From an uncultured Prevotella sp. (lineage in GTDB: Bacteria > Bacteroidota > Bacteroidia > Bacteroidales > Bacteroidaceae): DNA of 64,000 nt. Positions 53,042 through 61,657 of this stretch are shown here, one piece after another (within the stretch, counting starts at the first letter, position 1; each line of letters begins with the position of its first letter). The stretch spans positions 1 to 64,000 of the forward strand of contig CADCEF010000012.1 in assembly GCA_902800365.1 (NCBI GenBank), written 5' to 3'. The position numbers and the translations under genes were made by a program. The notes below the pieces were generated by a model. That model was not told where the DNA came from. It made no database searches and saw only the letters and a program-made list of their open reading frames with translations.

Positions 53042-53818
53042 ATGAGTACAATTATTTATCCATCGCCCATTTTCGGGCCTGTTCACAGTCGTCGCCTGGG
53101 CATTTCGCTCGGCATCAACCTTTTGCCAGCTGATGGCAAGGTGTGCAGTTTTAACTGTATCTATTGCGAGTGCGGTCTCAATGAGACTCATCGCCCTACC
53201 CTGTCCATGCCTACGCGCGCAGAGGTAGCCGTTAAGCTCGAAGAGAAACTGCAGTCAATGACAGCCGAAGGTCAGCTGCCCGATGTGCTCACCTTTGCCG
53301 GCAATGGCGAACCCACTTGTAATCCCCATTTCCCCGAGATTATCGACGACGTGATCCGTCTGCGCAATCAGTATTGCCCGCAGGCCAAGGTTTCTGTACT
53401 CAGCAACTCCACCATGATTCATCGTCCTGAGGTCCACGATGCACTTATGCGTGTTGACAACAATATCCTTAAGCTCGACACCATCAATCCTTCATATATT
53501 AATAAGGTGGATCAGCCTAATGGTAATTACGATGTACACAAGATTATCGAACGTCTAAAGGCTTTTAATGGTCATGTAATCATCCAGACGATGTTCATGC
53601 AAGGTAGTGTTAACGGCGAATCTGTAGATAACACTGGCGATGAATACGTTAGCCCATGGCTTGAGGCTGTTAAAGAGATTGCCCCACAACAGGTAATGAT
53701 CTACACCATCGACCGCGAGACACCCGTGCAAGGTCTACAGAAAGCCACCCATGAGCAACTCGACGCCATCCGCGACCGCGTCATTGCCCAAGGCATCCCC
53801 TGCTCAGCATCATATTAA
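53042..53818 (+). CDS. Radical SAM protein
   Basis: The 258-residue protein has the 4Fe-4S motif CxxxCxxC as CSFNCIYC (about 34-41) with an extra Cys shortly after (ECG). Then GNGEPTCNPHF, the GGE-like SAM-binding element. It resembles the stand-alone radical SAM family near YfkAB/ elongator-like proteins that act on protein or RNA, but its substrate is unknown. Divergent from ftsX. Its last 4 bases overlap the permease gene tail to tail. Confidence 0.85.
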   Translation: MSTIIYPSPIFGPVHSRRLGISLGINLLPADGKVCSFNCIYCECGLNETHRPTLSMPTRAEVAVKLEEKLQSMTAEGQLPDVLTFAGNGEPTCNPHFPEIIDDVIRLRNQYCPQAKVSVLSNSTMIHRPEVHDALMRVDNNILKLDTINPSYINKVDQPNGNYDVHKIIERLKAFNGHVIIQTMFMQGSVNGESVDNTGDEYVSPWLEAVKEIAPQQVMIYTIDRETPVQGLQKATHEQLDAIRDRVIAQGIPCSASY

Positions 53819-55083
53819 ATAAGACTCTTTTTCTTTCTATTTATCCATGAGTTGATAAACGATAACAATATGTAGGTAAACAGACCGATGATGATACCAT
53901 CGGTGATACTGCCTGTGATGGTCATAAGCAGGATAATAAGGAAAGCAGGGAAACTCTCCGTTACATCTTCAAGATTTATATGGCGGACGATACCAAAGAG
54001 GTAGAGTCCGGCAATAACCATGATTGGCGCTGTAGCTGCATTAGGGATGGCAAGGAACAGTGGAGCCAGGAACAGACTTATTGCAAAACAGATGGCCACT
54101 ACAAAAGCCGAAAGACCCGTGCGACCGCCCTCGGCAAAGCCCGTGGCACTCTCGACATAGGTGGTAACAGTGCTACAACCCAGGCAGGCGCCTGTAACAG
54201 TGGCAATGGCATCGCTAAGCATGATGCGGCGCAGGTGAGGAATACGACCGTCCTTACGTATAATACCTGAGCAAGCCATGACACCTACTACGGTACCAAG
54301 ACTGTCGAACACATCAAAGAACAGCATAGTCAACACACACACCCAGAAGTCGGGCCAGAAGATAAAATCGAATGAGAACTGACAGAACAGAGGTGCTGGC
54401 GATGGTGGCAGGCAGAAGATTTTATCAGGTATTTGCGTTACACCAAAAGGAATGCCGATAAGTGTTATGATTATGATGCTTGGCAACAGACTGCCACGGA
54501 AGCGCATAATAAAGAATGTTCCTGTGAGTATCAATCCCAAAATAAACAACAGGGATGACGGGGTGGCAAGGGTATCGAGATGGTTAAACATTGTACCATG
54601 GTCAAGAATACCACTATTTTTGAATCCAATCATGGCCACAAAGAAACCAATACCTGCAGCAATGGCGTACTTAAGCGATGTGGGCACCATCTCGAAAATG
54701 ATGCGACGCAGACTGCTGATGCAGATAAGTATAAACAATATACCCTCTATCAATACCGCTGTGAGTGCAAACTGCCAAGGATAGCCCAACGAGATGCATA
54801 CAGTCTCGATGAAAAACACATTAAGAGTAAGTCCTGGTGCAAGTCCGAACGGGCGTTTGGCCACAAAAGCCATGAGCAGTGTGCCGACAATGGCCGAAAG
54901 GGCAGTGGCTGTGAACATGGATTCTACAGGGAATCCCTTTTCTCCAAGCGGTGCAAACATTACTGGCATCAAAGCCAGGATGTAAACCATAGTAAAGAAA
55001 GTGGTAATGCCCGAGATCACCTCGGTTCTGAAATCGTCGCGCTGCGACGAGAATCCTACTAACGATAGGAGTTTATCTTTCAT
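53815..55083 (-). CDS. NCS2-family purine/guanine permease
   Basis: The 422-residue protein is an AzgA/PbuG-like nucleobase permease. The N-terminus has SQRDDFRTEVISGITTFFTMVYI, then helix 3 with GLAPGLTLNVFF. Helix 8 region DVFDSLGTVVGV and helix 10 region STVTTYVESATGFAEGGRTGLSA carry the substrate-binding Glu. It has about 13 membrane helices. It imports hypoxanthine or guanine with protons. It starts 4 bases inside the stop of the histidine kinase gene, so the two are translationally coupled. Confidence 0.9.
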   Translation of the reverse strand: MKDKLLSLVGFSSQRDDFRTEVISGITTFFTMVYILALMPVMFAPLGEKGFPVESMFTATALSAIVGTLLMAFVAKRPFGLAPGLTLNVFFIETVCISLGYPWQFALTAVLIEGILFILICISSLRRIIFEMVPTSLKYAIAAGIGFFVAMIGFKNSGILDHGTMFNHLDTLATPSSLLFILGLILTGTFFIMRFRGSLLPSIIIITLIGIPFGVTQIPDKIFCLPPSPAPLFCQFSFDFIFWPDFWVCVLTMLFFDVFDSLGTVVGVMACSGIIRKDGRIPHLRRIMLSDAIATVTGACLGCSTVTTYVESATGFAEGGRTGLSAFVVAICFAISLFLAPLFLAIPNAATAPIMVIAGLYLFGIVRHINLEDVTESFPAFLIILLMTITGSITDGIIIGLFTYILLSFINSWINRKKKSLI

Positions 55084-56051
55084 GCGTTTGTTGTAATGGG
55101 TATTATCAAATCAAATTTAGAGCCTCCGCTATAGCTCTCATCAAGCGTCAGCGTACCGCCAAGACGTTCGGCGACCATACGAGCGATAGACAGACCAAGA
55201 CCTGCGCCCTGCGCAAAACTGTCGAGCTTAGAGAATCGCTCGAAGATATAATCACGCTTATCGCATGGTATACCAGGACCTGTATCAGCCACTGCAAAGT
55301 GAAGTTTATCATTCTCTTTATTCTGGCTGATTGTTATGCTGCCTTGAGTGGTAAACTTCGCGGCGTTATCAAGCAGCTTGACAAGTATCAGGTTAATCAT
55401 TTGCGGATGAGTGGTAATCATCTCCGTCTCGGGTATATTACAGCTGCACTTCAACTCTACGCCCTGAGCAACAATCGGCTCAACAGCATCGCGGGCCTGA
55501 GTGATGATTGAGGCAGCAACACACAGCTCAGCATCAGGCAAGGCTGCACCACTCTCGGTATCTGATATAAGAATAAGATCGTCGAGTATATTTGTAAGCA
55601 ATCGGGTATTCTCCTGAATACGCTGACTGAAGTCGATACGCTCTGTTTCAGGTATTTCGACACCTGTCATGGTAAGTACCTGAGTAAAACCACTGATTGC
55701 GTTCAGAGGGGTACGTATCTCGTGAGTCATACTACGAAGGAACGATGTTTTGGCTTGCAGGGCTGCCTCAGCACGGTCGCGCTCAATGGCCAACTGTTTG
55801 TTCTGAGCAACAACCACGTTACGTTCGCGCTGCAATTGCAGGTTCTTAACCTCCAGACGATGCTGCCAGCGGTTGTTAACCACCAGGAACACCAGCAGTG
55901 CTCCTATACACACAACCATGGCAATACCGCCATTAGTAAATTGCGAGCGTCTCTGCAACATCTCTGCCTGCTCTGCATTTGCAGGGGCAGAAGCTGCAAA
56001 TACAACAGTAAATGAGATAATTGCAATAAGCAAGAGTAACGTTCTCTTCAT
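55080..56051 (-). CDS. Sensor histidine kinase
   Basis: The 323-residue protein has a signal peptide, a very short periplasmic piece (about 20-42), one membrane helix (about 43-65), and a coiled linker. HisKA has phospho-acceptor His in SMTHEIRTPLNAISGFTQVL (about 112). HATPase: N box DNAAKF, G1 DTGPGIP, G2 GAGLGLS. It resembles the kinase at 26165-27415 in its catalytic part. It overlaps the purine permease gene by 4 bases; a role in purine or redox control is only a guess. No response regulator is near. Confidence 0.92.
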   Translation of the reverse strand: MKRTLLLLIAIISFTVVFAASAPANAEQAEMLQRRSQFTNGGIAMVVCIGALLVFLVVNNRWQHRLEVKNLQLQRERNVVVAQNKQLAIERDRAEAALQAKTSFLRSMTHEIRTPLNAISGFTQVLTMTGVEIPETERIDFSQRIQENTRLLTNILDDLILISDTESGAALPDAELCVAASIITQARDAVEPIVAQGVELKCSCNIPETEMITTHPQMINLILVKLLDNAAKFTTQGSITISQNKENDKLHFAVADTGPGIPCDKRDYIFERFSKLDSFAQGAGLGLSIARMVAERLGGTLTLDESYSGGSKFDLIIPITTNA

Positions 56052-56084
56052 CGATTAATAATTGGGTCTTTTAAGTTTCGTCTG

Positions 56085-56116
56085 CAAAATTAGAAAAAAA
56101 ATCCCGAAAGAACAAA
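56085..56116 (-). promoter_or_regulatory. Promoter of the kinase-permease transcript, overlapping the upstream terminator
   Basis: On the minus strand TAATTTTG (56085-56092) is the -7 element. TTTG (56113-56116) lies 20 bases upstream as -33 element, inside the loop of the LpxA-side terminator hairpin. Confidence 0.6.
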
Positions 56117-56126
56117 CTTTCGGGAT
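56094..56126 (-). terminator. Intrinsic terminator after the LpxA-like gene
   Basis: ATCCCGAAAG and CTTTCGGGAT (56101-56110 with 56117-56126) form a perfect 10-bp stem with a 6-base loop. On the minus strand seven T (56094-56100) follow. It lies 11 bases past the LpxA-like stop codon. Confidence 0.9.
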
Positions 56127-56137
56127 AATTTTTCTTA

Positions 56138-56917
56138 TTACTTGCACATAATGCCTCGCTTGGTGTTCTCCAAGAACTTGACAATGTTCTGGATTTCTGG
56201 TCCATCGGGCACCTGCTCCTTAATCTGTTTGATAACATCAAAGACACTGGTCTTACCATGGAACAGCAATCGATAAGCATTTGCAATATGCTTCTGAACC
56301 TTAGGATCAATCTCTGCATAGTTCATCATAGTGGTGTTAGGACCACCATACTCCATTGGACTACCGCCAGCGATGACATAAGGAGGAACATCGTGCGAGA
56401 AGGTACAACCTGCCTGAATCAACGAGAGATCACCAGCACGTGTACCAGCATTCTGAATTGCACCTGATGAGAAGATAACACCGTTACCAATCTCGCAGTC
56501 GCCTGCCACCTTAGTACCGTAACCAAACACACAGTTAGTGCCTACAACGGTATCGTGACTGATATGGGTACCCTCAAGCAGGTAGTTATGATTACCAATC
56601 TTTGTAACGCCATCCTTCTGAGTACCACGGTTGATAACCACATTCTCGCGGATGATGTTATTGTCGCCAATCTCCACATACGACTTCGCGCCACGGAAAT
56701 TAAAATCCTGAGGCAGGGCTGCAATAACAGTGCCCTGGTGGATCTTGTTGTTGTTGCCAATGCGCGAGCCGTCGCAGATGCTGACAAAGGGGAAGATGAT
56801 ACAGTTATCACCAATCACCACGTCGTCCTCGATATACACGAAGGGGAATATCTTACAGTTATCGCCAATCTTGGCCTTTGGGCTGATCTCAGCTTTGGGG
56901 GATATTTCGCTTGCCAT
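56138..56917 (-). CDS. lpxA: LpxA-like acyl-ACP-UDP-GlcNAc O-acyltransferase, variant
   Basis: The 259-residue protein starts MASEISPKAEISPKAKIG (ATG at 56915-56917; an upstream TTG lies in repeat sequence). Left-handed beta-helix hexapeptide repeats fill residues 1-190; the C-terminal helices end KFLENTKRGIMCK, like LpxA. The catalytic-type His pair is kept (EGTHISHDTVVG). Further on the usual His positions seen in E. coli LpxA (LAGH and AVHQF) are replaced by VAGD and IQNAGTR. It may therefore be a second LpxA-like paralogue with another acceptor or chain length. No fabZ or lpxD is here. It is cotranscribed with the efflux genes and followed by a terminator. Confidence 0.8.
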   Translation of the reverse strand: MASEISPKAEISPKAKIGDNCKIFPFVYIEDDVVIGDNCIIFPFVSICDGSRIGNNNKIHQGTVIAALPQDFNFRGAKSYVEIGDNNIIRENVVINRGTQKDGVTKIGNHNYLLEGTHISHDTVVGTNCVFGYGTKVAGDCEIGNGVIFSSGAIQNAGTRAGDLSLIQAGCTFSHDVPPYVIAGGSPMEYGGPNTTMMNYAEIDPKVQKHIANAYRLLFHGKTSVFDVIKQIKEQVPDGPEIQNIVKFLENTKRGIMCK

Positions 56918-56918
56918 A

Positions 56919-56950
56919 ATTATCAATTTTCAATTATCAATTATCAATTA
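56919..56950. repeat. 7-bp repeat between tolC-type and lpxA-like genes
   Basis: On the minus strand TAATTGA units repeat four times (one reads AAATTGA). The first unit contains the stop codon TAA of the TolC-type gene; the last runs to the LpxA-like ATG. Confidence 0.9.
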
Positions 56951-58327
56951 GTTAGCTCCGCCACCGAGGGCCTGATAGAGACTCACTACAGCCTGCATCT
57001 TTGAAAGCTGGTCGCTAACCTCTGCTATCTCAGCATTCAGCAGATTGCTCTGAGCGGTGATAACCTCGAGATAAGTGGTGTTGGCAGATGACTCCATCAA
57101 CTTTCTGGTGTCGTCAACATTCTGCTTCAGCACCTGTACACGCTTACCATCGAGCTCTACTTTCTGTGAATAAGAGTTATAGGCTACAAGCGCGTTGCTA
57201 ACCTCATTACCGGCTTTATAAATAGCGTTCTGCCATTTGTTGAAGGCCTGCTCGTACTGCATCTTTGCCACCTTCAGACCAGCCACAATCTGACCGTGCT
57301 GGAAGATGGGCTGAACCAGCGAACCAACAGCCGAAAGCAACCACTTGCCAGGATTAACCATGCCATTCTGATTAGTGAAAGCTGCGGTACCTGTAATGGT
57401 GATGTTAGGATAGAAACGGCTGCGAGCATTCTCAACATCGTAGAAGCACTGTGCCAGCGACATCTCGTACTGATGAACATCAGCACGGTTGGCCAGCATC
57501 TGGATGCCTACGCCTGTAGAGAACTCGGTGGGCAGGCTCTGCTGTGCAAACTTGCCACGGGCGATAGTCTGACCAGGCTGACCAAGCAGCAGCGAGAGTG
57601 AGTTCTCAGCCTCACGCATCTGGCGCAGCAGATCAACACGCTGTGACTGTACCTGATAGTAGGCAGCCTCAGCACTCTGAACAGCTGTAGAGCGATAGCC
57701 CACGCGGTTGTCGTGCATAAACTTCATCTTGTCCCAGGTCTCCTTGGTGAGCTGTTCCATATCTGATACAATCTCAAGCTGACGGTCGATCATCAGCAGT
57801 GTGTAATACAGATTGGCAATGGCAGAGATGATATTGGTCTTCACCACAGTCTGATAATCCTTAGTAGCGATGAGCTGCATCTGTGCAGAGCGCTTAGCAC
57901 TGAGCAGATTGCCAAACAAATCTACATTCCAGCTGGCTGAAACAGGCAGCGAATAAGCTTTGGTGGCAGCAGCGCCATCGAACGACGAGAGTGTTCCCTG
58001 TGGACTGATAGCTACCGATGGCAGGAAGGCCAGTTTGGCCACCTTAAGTGCCTCATTCACCATCTGCACGTTCAGGGCAGCATTCAGCAGGTCGGGATTA
58101 TTCTTCAGACCCTGCTCAATCAGCGACTGCAACTGTGGATCGGTGAACACCGTGCGCCATGGCAGGTTGCCAAACGAGGTTGTGTCCTGAACAGCCAGCG
58201 TATCGGTAAGCGACTGTGTGTCACGAACCAATCCCTTGGTGTCTACCTCAGGGCGCTCGTATTTGTTATAGAGTCCGCAGCTTGACAGCAACATAGCTGC
58301 GGACATAAATATCATTAATTTCTTCAT
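56948..58327 (-). CDS. RND efflux outer-membrane lipoprotein (TolC/OprM type)
   Basis: The 459-residue protein starts at the ATG at 58325-58327 (MKKLMIFMSAAMLLSSC); a GTG two codons before is in the repeat. Lipobox LLSSC at about 17. Two TolC-type (OEP) alpha-helical repeat domains follow (about 65-240 and 265-455), with QPIFQHGQIVAGLKVAK. It would form the outer-membrane duct of the tripartite pump with the RND protein and adaptor. It starts 30 bases after the pump stop codon. Confidence 0.93.
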   Translation of the reverse strand: MKKLMIFMSAAMLLSSCGLYNKYERPEVDTKGLVRDTQSLTDTLAVQDTTSFGNLPWRTVFTDPQLQSLIEQGLKNNPDLLNAALNVQMVNEALKVAKLAFLPSVAISPQGTLSSFDGAAATKAYSLPVSASWNVDLFGNLLSAKRSAQMQLIATKDYQTVVKTNIISAIANLYYTLLMIDRQLEIVSDMEQLTKETWDKMKFMHDNRVGYRSTAVQSAEAAYYQVQSQRVDLLRQMREAENSLSLLLGQPGQTIARGKFAQQSLPTEFSTGVGIQMLANRADVHQYEMSLAQCFYDVENARSRFYPNITITGTAAFTNQNGMVNPGKWLLSAVGSLVQPIFQHGQIVAGLKVAKMQYEQAFNKWQNAIYKAGNEVSNALVAYNSYSQKVELDGKRVQVLKQNVDDTRKLMESSANTTYLEVITAQSNLLNAEIAEVSDQLSKMQAVVSLYQALGGGAN

Positions 58328-58361
58328 ATTCACTATTCACTATTCGTTATTCACTATTCAC
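58328..58361. repeat. 7-bp repeat between RND pump and outer-membrane factor genes
   Basis: On the minus strand AGTGAAT units repeat five times (one reads AACGAAT). The first contains the TGA stop of the pump gene, and the last abuts the next ATG. Confidence 0.92.
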
Positions 58362-61300
58362 TTCTCAAGCTCATAGTCTACGGGTTTTGCATGTGCATAC
58401 TGAGCCAACTCGGCAGCAACTTCCTCGTTCTCGTCATCCTCGAATACCAGAGGCTTGAACTTCTCCTGGATAGTCTGGAAGATAACAAACAGAGTTGGAA
58501 CCACAAACAGCTGGAGGATAGTACCAATCAACATACCACCTACGGCTGCAGCACCCAGGGTCTGGTTACCATTCTTACCAACACCGCTGGCAAACATCAT
58601 TGGCAGCAGACCGATAACCATGGCCAGAGAGGTCATGAGAATAGGACGCAGACGAGCAGCAGCACCAAGAACAGCCGACCAGCTGATGGCCATACCCGTC
58701 TGACGGCGCTCAAGTGCGAACTGTACGATCAGGATGGCGTTCTTAGCCAGCAGACCAATCAGCATGATGAGCGAGATCTGCATGTAGATATCGTTGGCAT
58801 GGCCGAACAGCTGAGTAAAGAGGAAACAGCCAGCCAGACCGAATGGAACAGAGAGCACTACAGAGAGTGGCAGGATATACGACTCGTACTGTGCCGACAG
58901 GATGAGGTAGATGAAGATGAAACACAGCAGGAAGATGATACCTGTGGTGTTAGATGCCTTAGCCTCCTCACGTGTCAGTCCAGAATAGTCGTAAGTATAA
59001 CCTGCAGGCAGAATCTGCTTGCCCACCTCGTCGATAGCCTTCAAGGCCTCACCAGTTGAATAGCCATCAGCCACAGTACCTGTTACGTTGATAGATGTAA
59101 ACAGGTTGAAGCGGTTAATGTTCAATGGGCCATATACACGCTCCAGGTTACAGAACTCCTGAACAGGCGACATTCCCGCGGGTGTACGTACATATATACT
59201 ATTAAGCGACTCGGGGGTCATACGTGTCTCGGGAGCACCCTGAATCATCACACGGTAGAGTTTACCGAATGAGTTGAAGTTTGAACCATACAGTCCACCA
59301 TAGTAACCCTGCAGTGTGCTGAGCACAGCTGTTGGCGAGATGCCAGCCTGCTTACACTTAGCCACATCCACATGTACCATGTACTGAGGATAGCCTGGGT
59401 TGTAAGAGGTTTGTGCCGTCTGGAACTCTGGGCGCTTATTCAGTTCTACCAGGAACTCTTTAACCACACCGAAGAATCGGTTCAGATCGCCACCAGTACG
59501 GTCCTGCATAACCAGCGAGATACCTGAGTTAGCAGAGAAACCAGGAATCATTGGGGGCGAGAATGCCAGAATCTGTGCATCCTTGATATGAGCCGTCTTG
59601 ATAAATATCTGGGCAATTACACCAGTTGCATCGTATGGGTTAATAAAGAAACGATAGATGCCATCGCCCTGCCAGAGACCACTGATCTTCCACCAGAGAC
59701 CTTTCTGACGCTCCTCAAAGGGCTTCAGTTTGATGATAAACGTACCCTGGTCGGAACCGGCACCTGCGATGAAGTTATAACCCTGAACCATCTCACGGTT
59801 CTTGATAGCAGGAATCTGCGACAGAATAGAATCCACCTGCAGCACAACCTGCTTGGTACGAGCCTCAGAAGTAGCAGGAGGCATGGAGATAGTACAGAAC
59901 AGAGTACCTGTATCCTCGTCGGGCACCAGACCTGTCTTAGTGGTAACGAAGGTTACTGCCAACACGGCGATACCTACAACAACCGTACCGATAATGGCCC
60001 ATGGCTTGCGTACCAGTTTCTCCAGAATATTCTTATACTTACCGATAGTGGTATCGAAAGCCACGTTGAACGACTGGTGGAACCTATCCACGCGCGACAT
60101 CTTCTTCTCGTGACCATCCTTATCATGAGGCTTCAGGAAGACAGCACACAGGGCTGGCGACAGTGTCAAAGCGTTAACAGCCGAGATGATAATACTGATA
60201 GCCATGGTTACACCGAACTCACGGTAGAAGGTACCTGATGTACCACCAATGAATGATACAGGCACAAACACAGCAGCCATCACCAAGGTGATAGAGATGA
60301 TAGCTCCTGAAATCTCGTTCATGGCATCGATAGAGGCCGTCAGTGAACTCTTATAACCCTGATCGAGCTTAGCATGCACAGCCTCAACCACCACGATGGC
60401 ATCATCCACCACAATGGCGATGGCCAGCAGCAGGGCCGACAGTACCAGCAGGTTGATTGAGAATCCCATGACATTCAGGAAGAAGAATGTACCAACCAGT
60501 GATACAGGCACGGCAATCAGAGGGATCAGTGTAGAACGCATGTCCTGCAGGAAGATGTAAACCACGAAGAACACCAGCGCCAAGGTCATGAAGAGAGTGA
60601 ACACTACCTCCTCGATTGATGCATATAGGAACTCGGTTACATCGTAGTTAATCTTCACCTCCATGCCCGGTGGCATCAGTTTCTTCTGCGACTCCAGCTC
60701 AGCCTTTACCTGCTTGGCAATCTCGTTAGCATTCGAACCTGCTACCTGCTGAATCATTGTCATGACCGAAGGTACACCATTGTTCTTCATCGATACCGAG
60801 TAGCCTTCACCACCCAGCTCAATCTTAGCCAGATCCTTCAACTTCAGAGTCTGTCCGTTGGCATCGCTCTTAATGATGATGTTGCCAAACTCCTCGGCAG
60901 TACGGAAACGACCCGTGTAACGCATCGAATACTCATAAGCCACATTCGAAGCCTGCTCACCAAACTTACCTGGTGCAGCCTCGATATTCTGCTCGGCCAA
61001 AGCGGCGGTGATATCCGATGGAATCAGACTGTGCTGCTTCATCACGTCGGGCTTCAGCCATATACGCATGGCGTAAGTCTTTGAACTGAATCCAGAAGCA
61101 TCACCCACACCCTCGATACGCTTCAGGGCAGGTACAATATTAATCGCATTATAGTTGGTAAGGAACTCGTCATCGTAACGTCCGTCGGATGTCAGCGAAT
61201 ACATCAGTACCTGTGATGACTGACGTTTTACCACGCGCACACCAATCTGGTTAACCTCGGCAGGCAACAGGGCTGTGGCCTGACTCACACGGTTCTGAAC

Positions 61301-61618
61301 GTTAACAGCACACATATCCGGGTTCATACCCTGACGGAACATTACCTGAATCATAGCCGAACCAGGCGATGCAGTAGATGTGATATAATCCATACCCTCA
61401 ACACCGTTGATACTCTCCTCAAGTGGCGTAACAACGGCATTCTTCACCGTCTGAGCATCGGCACCTGGGTAGCTACCTATTACCACGATGTTAGGCGGCG
61501 CAATATTCGGATACTGCTCGATAGGAAGCGAGACCAGTCCGATAAATCCCAGCAGTACGATGAGGATAGAAATCACCGTAGACAATACCGGGCGTTTAAT
61601 AAAATTCGTAAATGTCAT
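58358..61618 (-). CDS. RND multidrug efflux pump (AcrB/HAE1 family)
   Basis: The 1086-residue inner-membrane pump has 12 membrane helices in two bundles, with a porter domain after each first helix. Helix 4 carries the conserved Asp pair in AIAIVVDDAIVVVEA. The N-terminus has FTNFIKRPVLSTVISI. An insert-like linker GLWWKISGLWQGDGIYRFF (about 650) is in the second porter region. It expels drugs, bile salts or dyes using protons. Its start lies 36 bases after the adaptor stop codon, the gap filled by repeats. Substrate specificity cannot be inferred. Confidence 0.95.
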   Translation of the reverse strand: MTFTNFIKRPVLSTVISILIVLLGFIGLVSLPIEQYPNIAPPNIVVIGSYPGADAQTVKNAVVTPLEESINGVEGMDYITSTASPGSAMIQVMFRQGMNPDMCAVNVQNRVSQATALLPAEVNQIGVRVVKRQSSQVLMYSLTSDGRYDDEFLTNYNAINIVPALKRIEGVGDASGFSSKTYAMRIWLKPDVMKQHSLIPSDITAALAEQNIEAAPGKFGEQASNVAYEYSMRYTGRFRTAEEFGNIIIKSDANGQTLKLKDLAKIELGGEGYSVSMKNNGVPSVMTMIQQVAGSNANEIAKQVKAELESQKKLMPPGMEVKINYDVTEFLYASIEEVVFTLFMTLALVFFVVYIFLQDMRSTLIPLIAVPVSLVGTFFFLNVMGFSINLLVLSALLLAIAIVVDDAIVVVEAVHAKLDQGYKSSLTASIDAMNEISGAIISITLVMAAVFVPVSFIGGTSGTFYREFGVTMAISIIISAVNALTLSPALCAVFLKPHDKDGHEKKMSRVDRFHQSFNVAFDTTIGKYKNILEKLVRKPWAIIGTVVVGIAVLAVTFVTTKTGLVPDEDTGTLFCTISMPPATSEARTKQVVLQVDSILSQIPAIKNREMVQGYNFIAGAGSDQGTFIIKLKPFEERQKGLWWKISGLWQGDGIYRFFINPYDATGVIAQIFIKTAHIKDAQILAFSPPMIPGFSANSGISLVMQDRTGGDLNRFFGVVKEFLVELNKRPEFQTAQTSYNPGYPQYMVHVDVAKCKQAGISPTAVLSTLQGYYGGLYGSNFNSFGKLYRVMIQGAPETRMTPESLNSIYVRTPAGMSPVQEFCNLERVYGPLNINRFNLFTSINVTGTVADGYSTGEALKAIDEVGKQILPAGYTYDYSGLTREEAKASNTTGIIFLLCFIFIYLILSAQYESYILPLSVVLSVPFGLAGCFLFTQLFGHANDIYMQISLIMLIGLLAKNAILIVQFALERRQTGMAISWSAVLGAAARLRPILMTSLAMVIGLLPMMFASGVGKNGNQTLGAAAVGGMLIGTILQLFVVPTLFVIFQTIQEKFKPLVFEDDENEEVAAELAQYAHAKPVDYELEK

Positions 61619-61624
61619 AATCTA

Positions 61625-61657
61625 ACTATTCACTTTTCACTATTCACTTTTCACTAT
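61625..61657. repeat. 7-bp repeat between adaptor and RND pump genes
   Basis: On the minus strand alternating AGTGAAA and AGTGAAT units, four in all. The stop codon TAG of the adaptor gene begins the array (AAATAGTGAAAAGTGAAT). Confidence 0.92.

Noticed and set aside
55080-56051. A complete two-component system for the kinases at 55080 and 26165
   Set aside because: No response-regulator gene lies next to either kinase, so partners cannot be assigned from the window.
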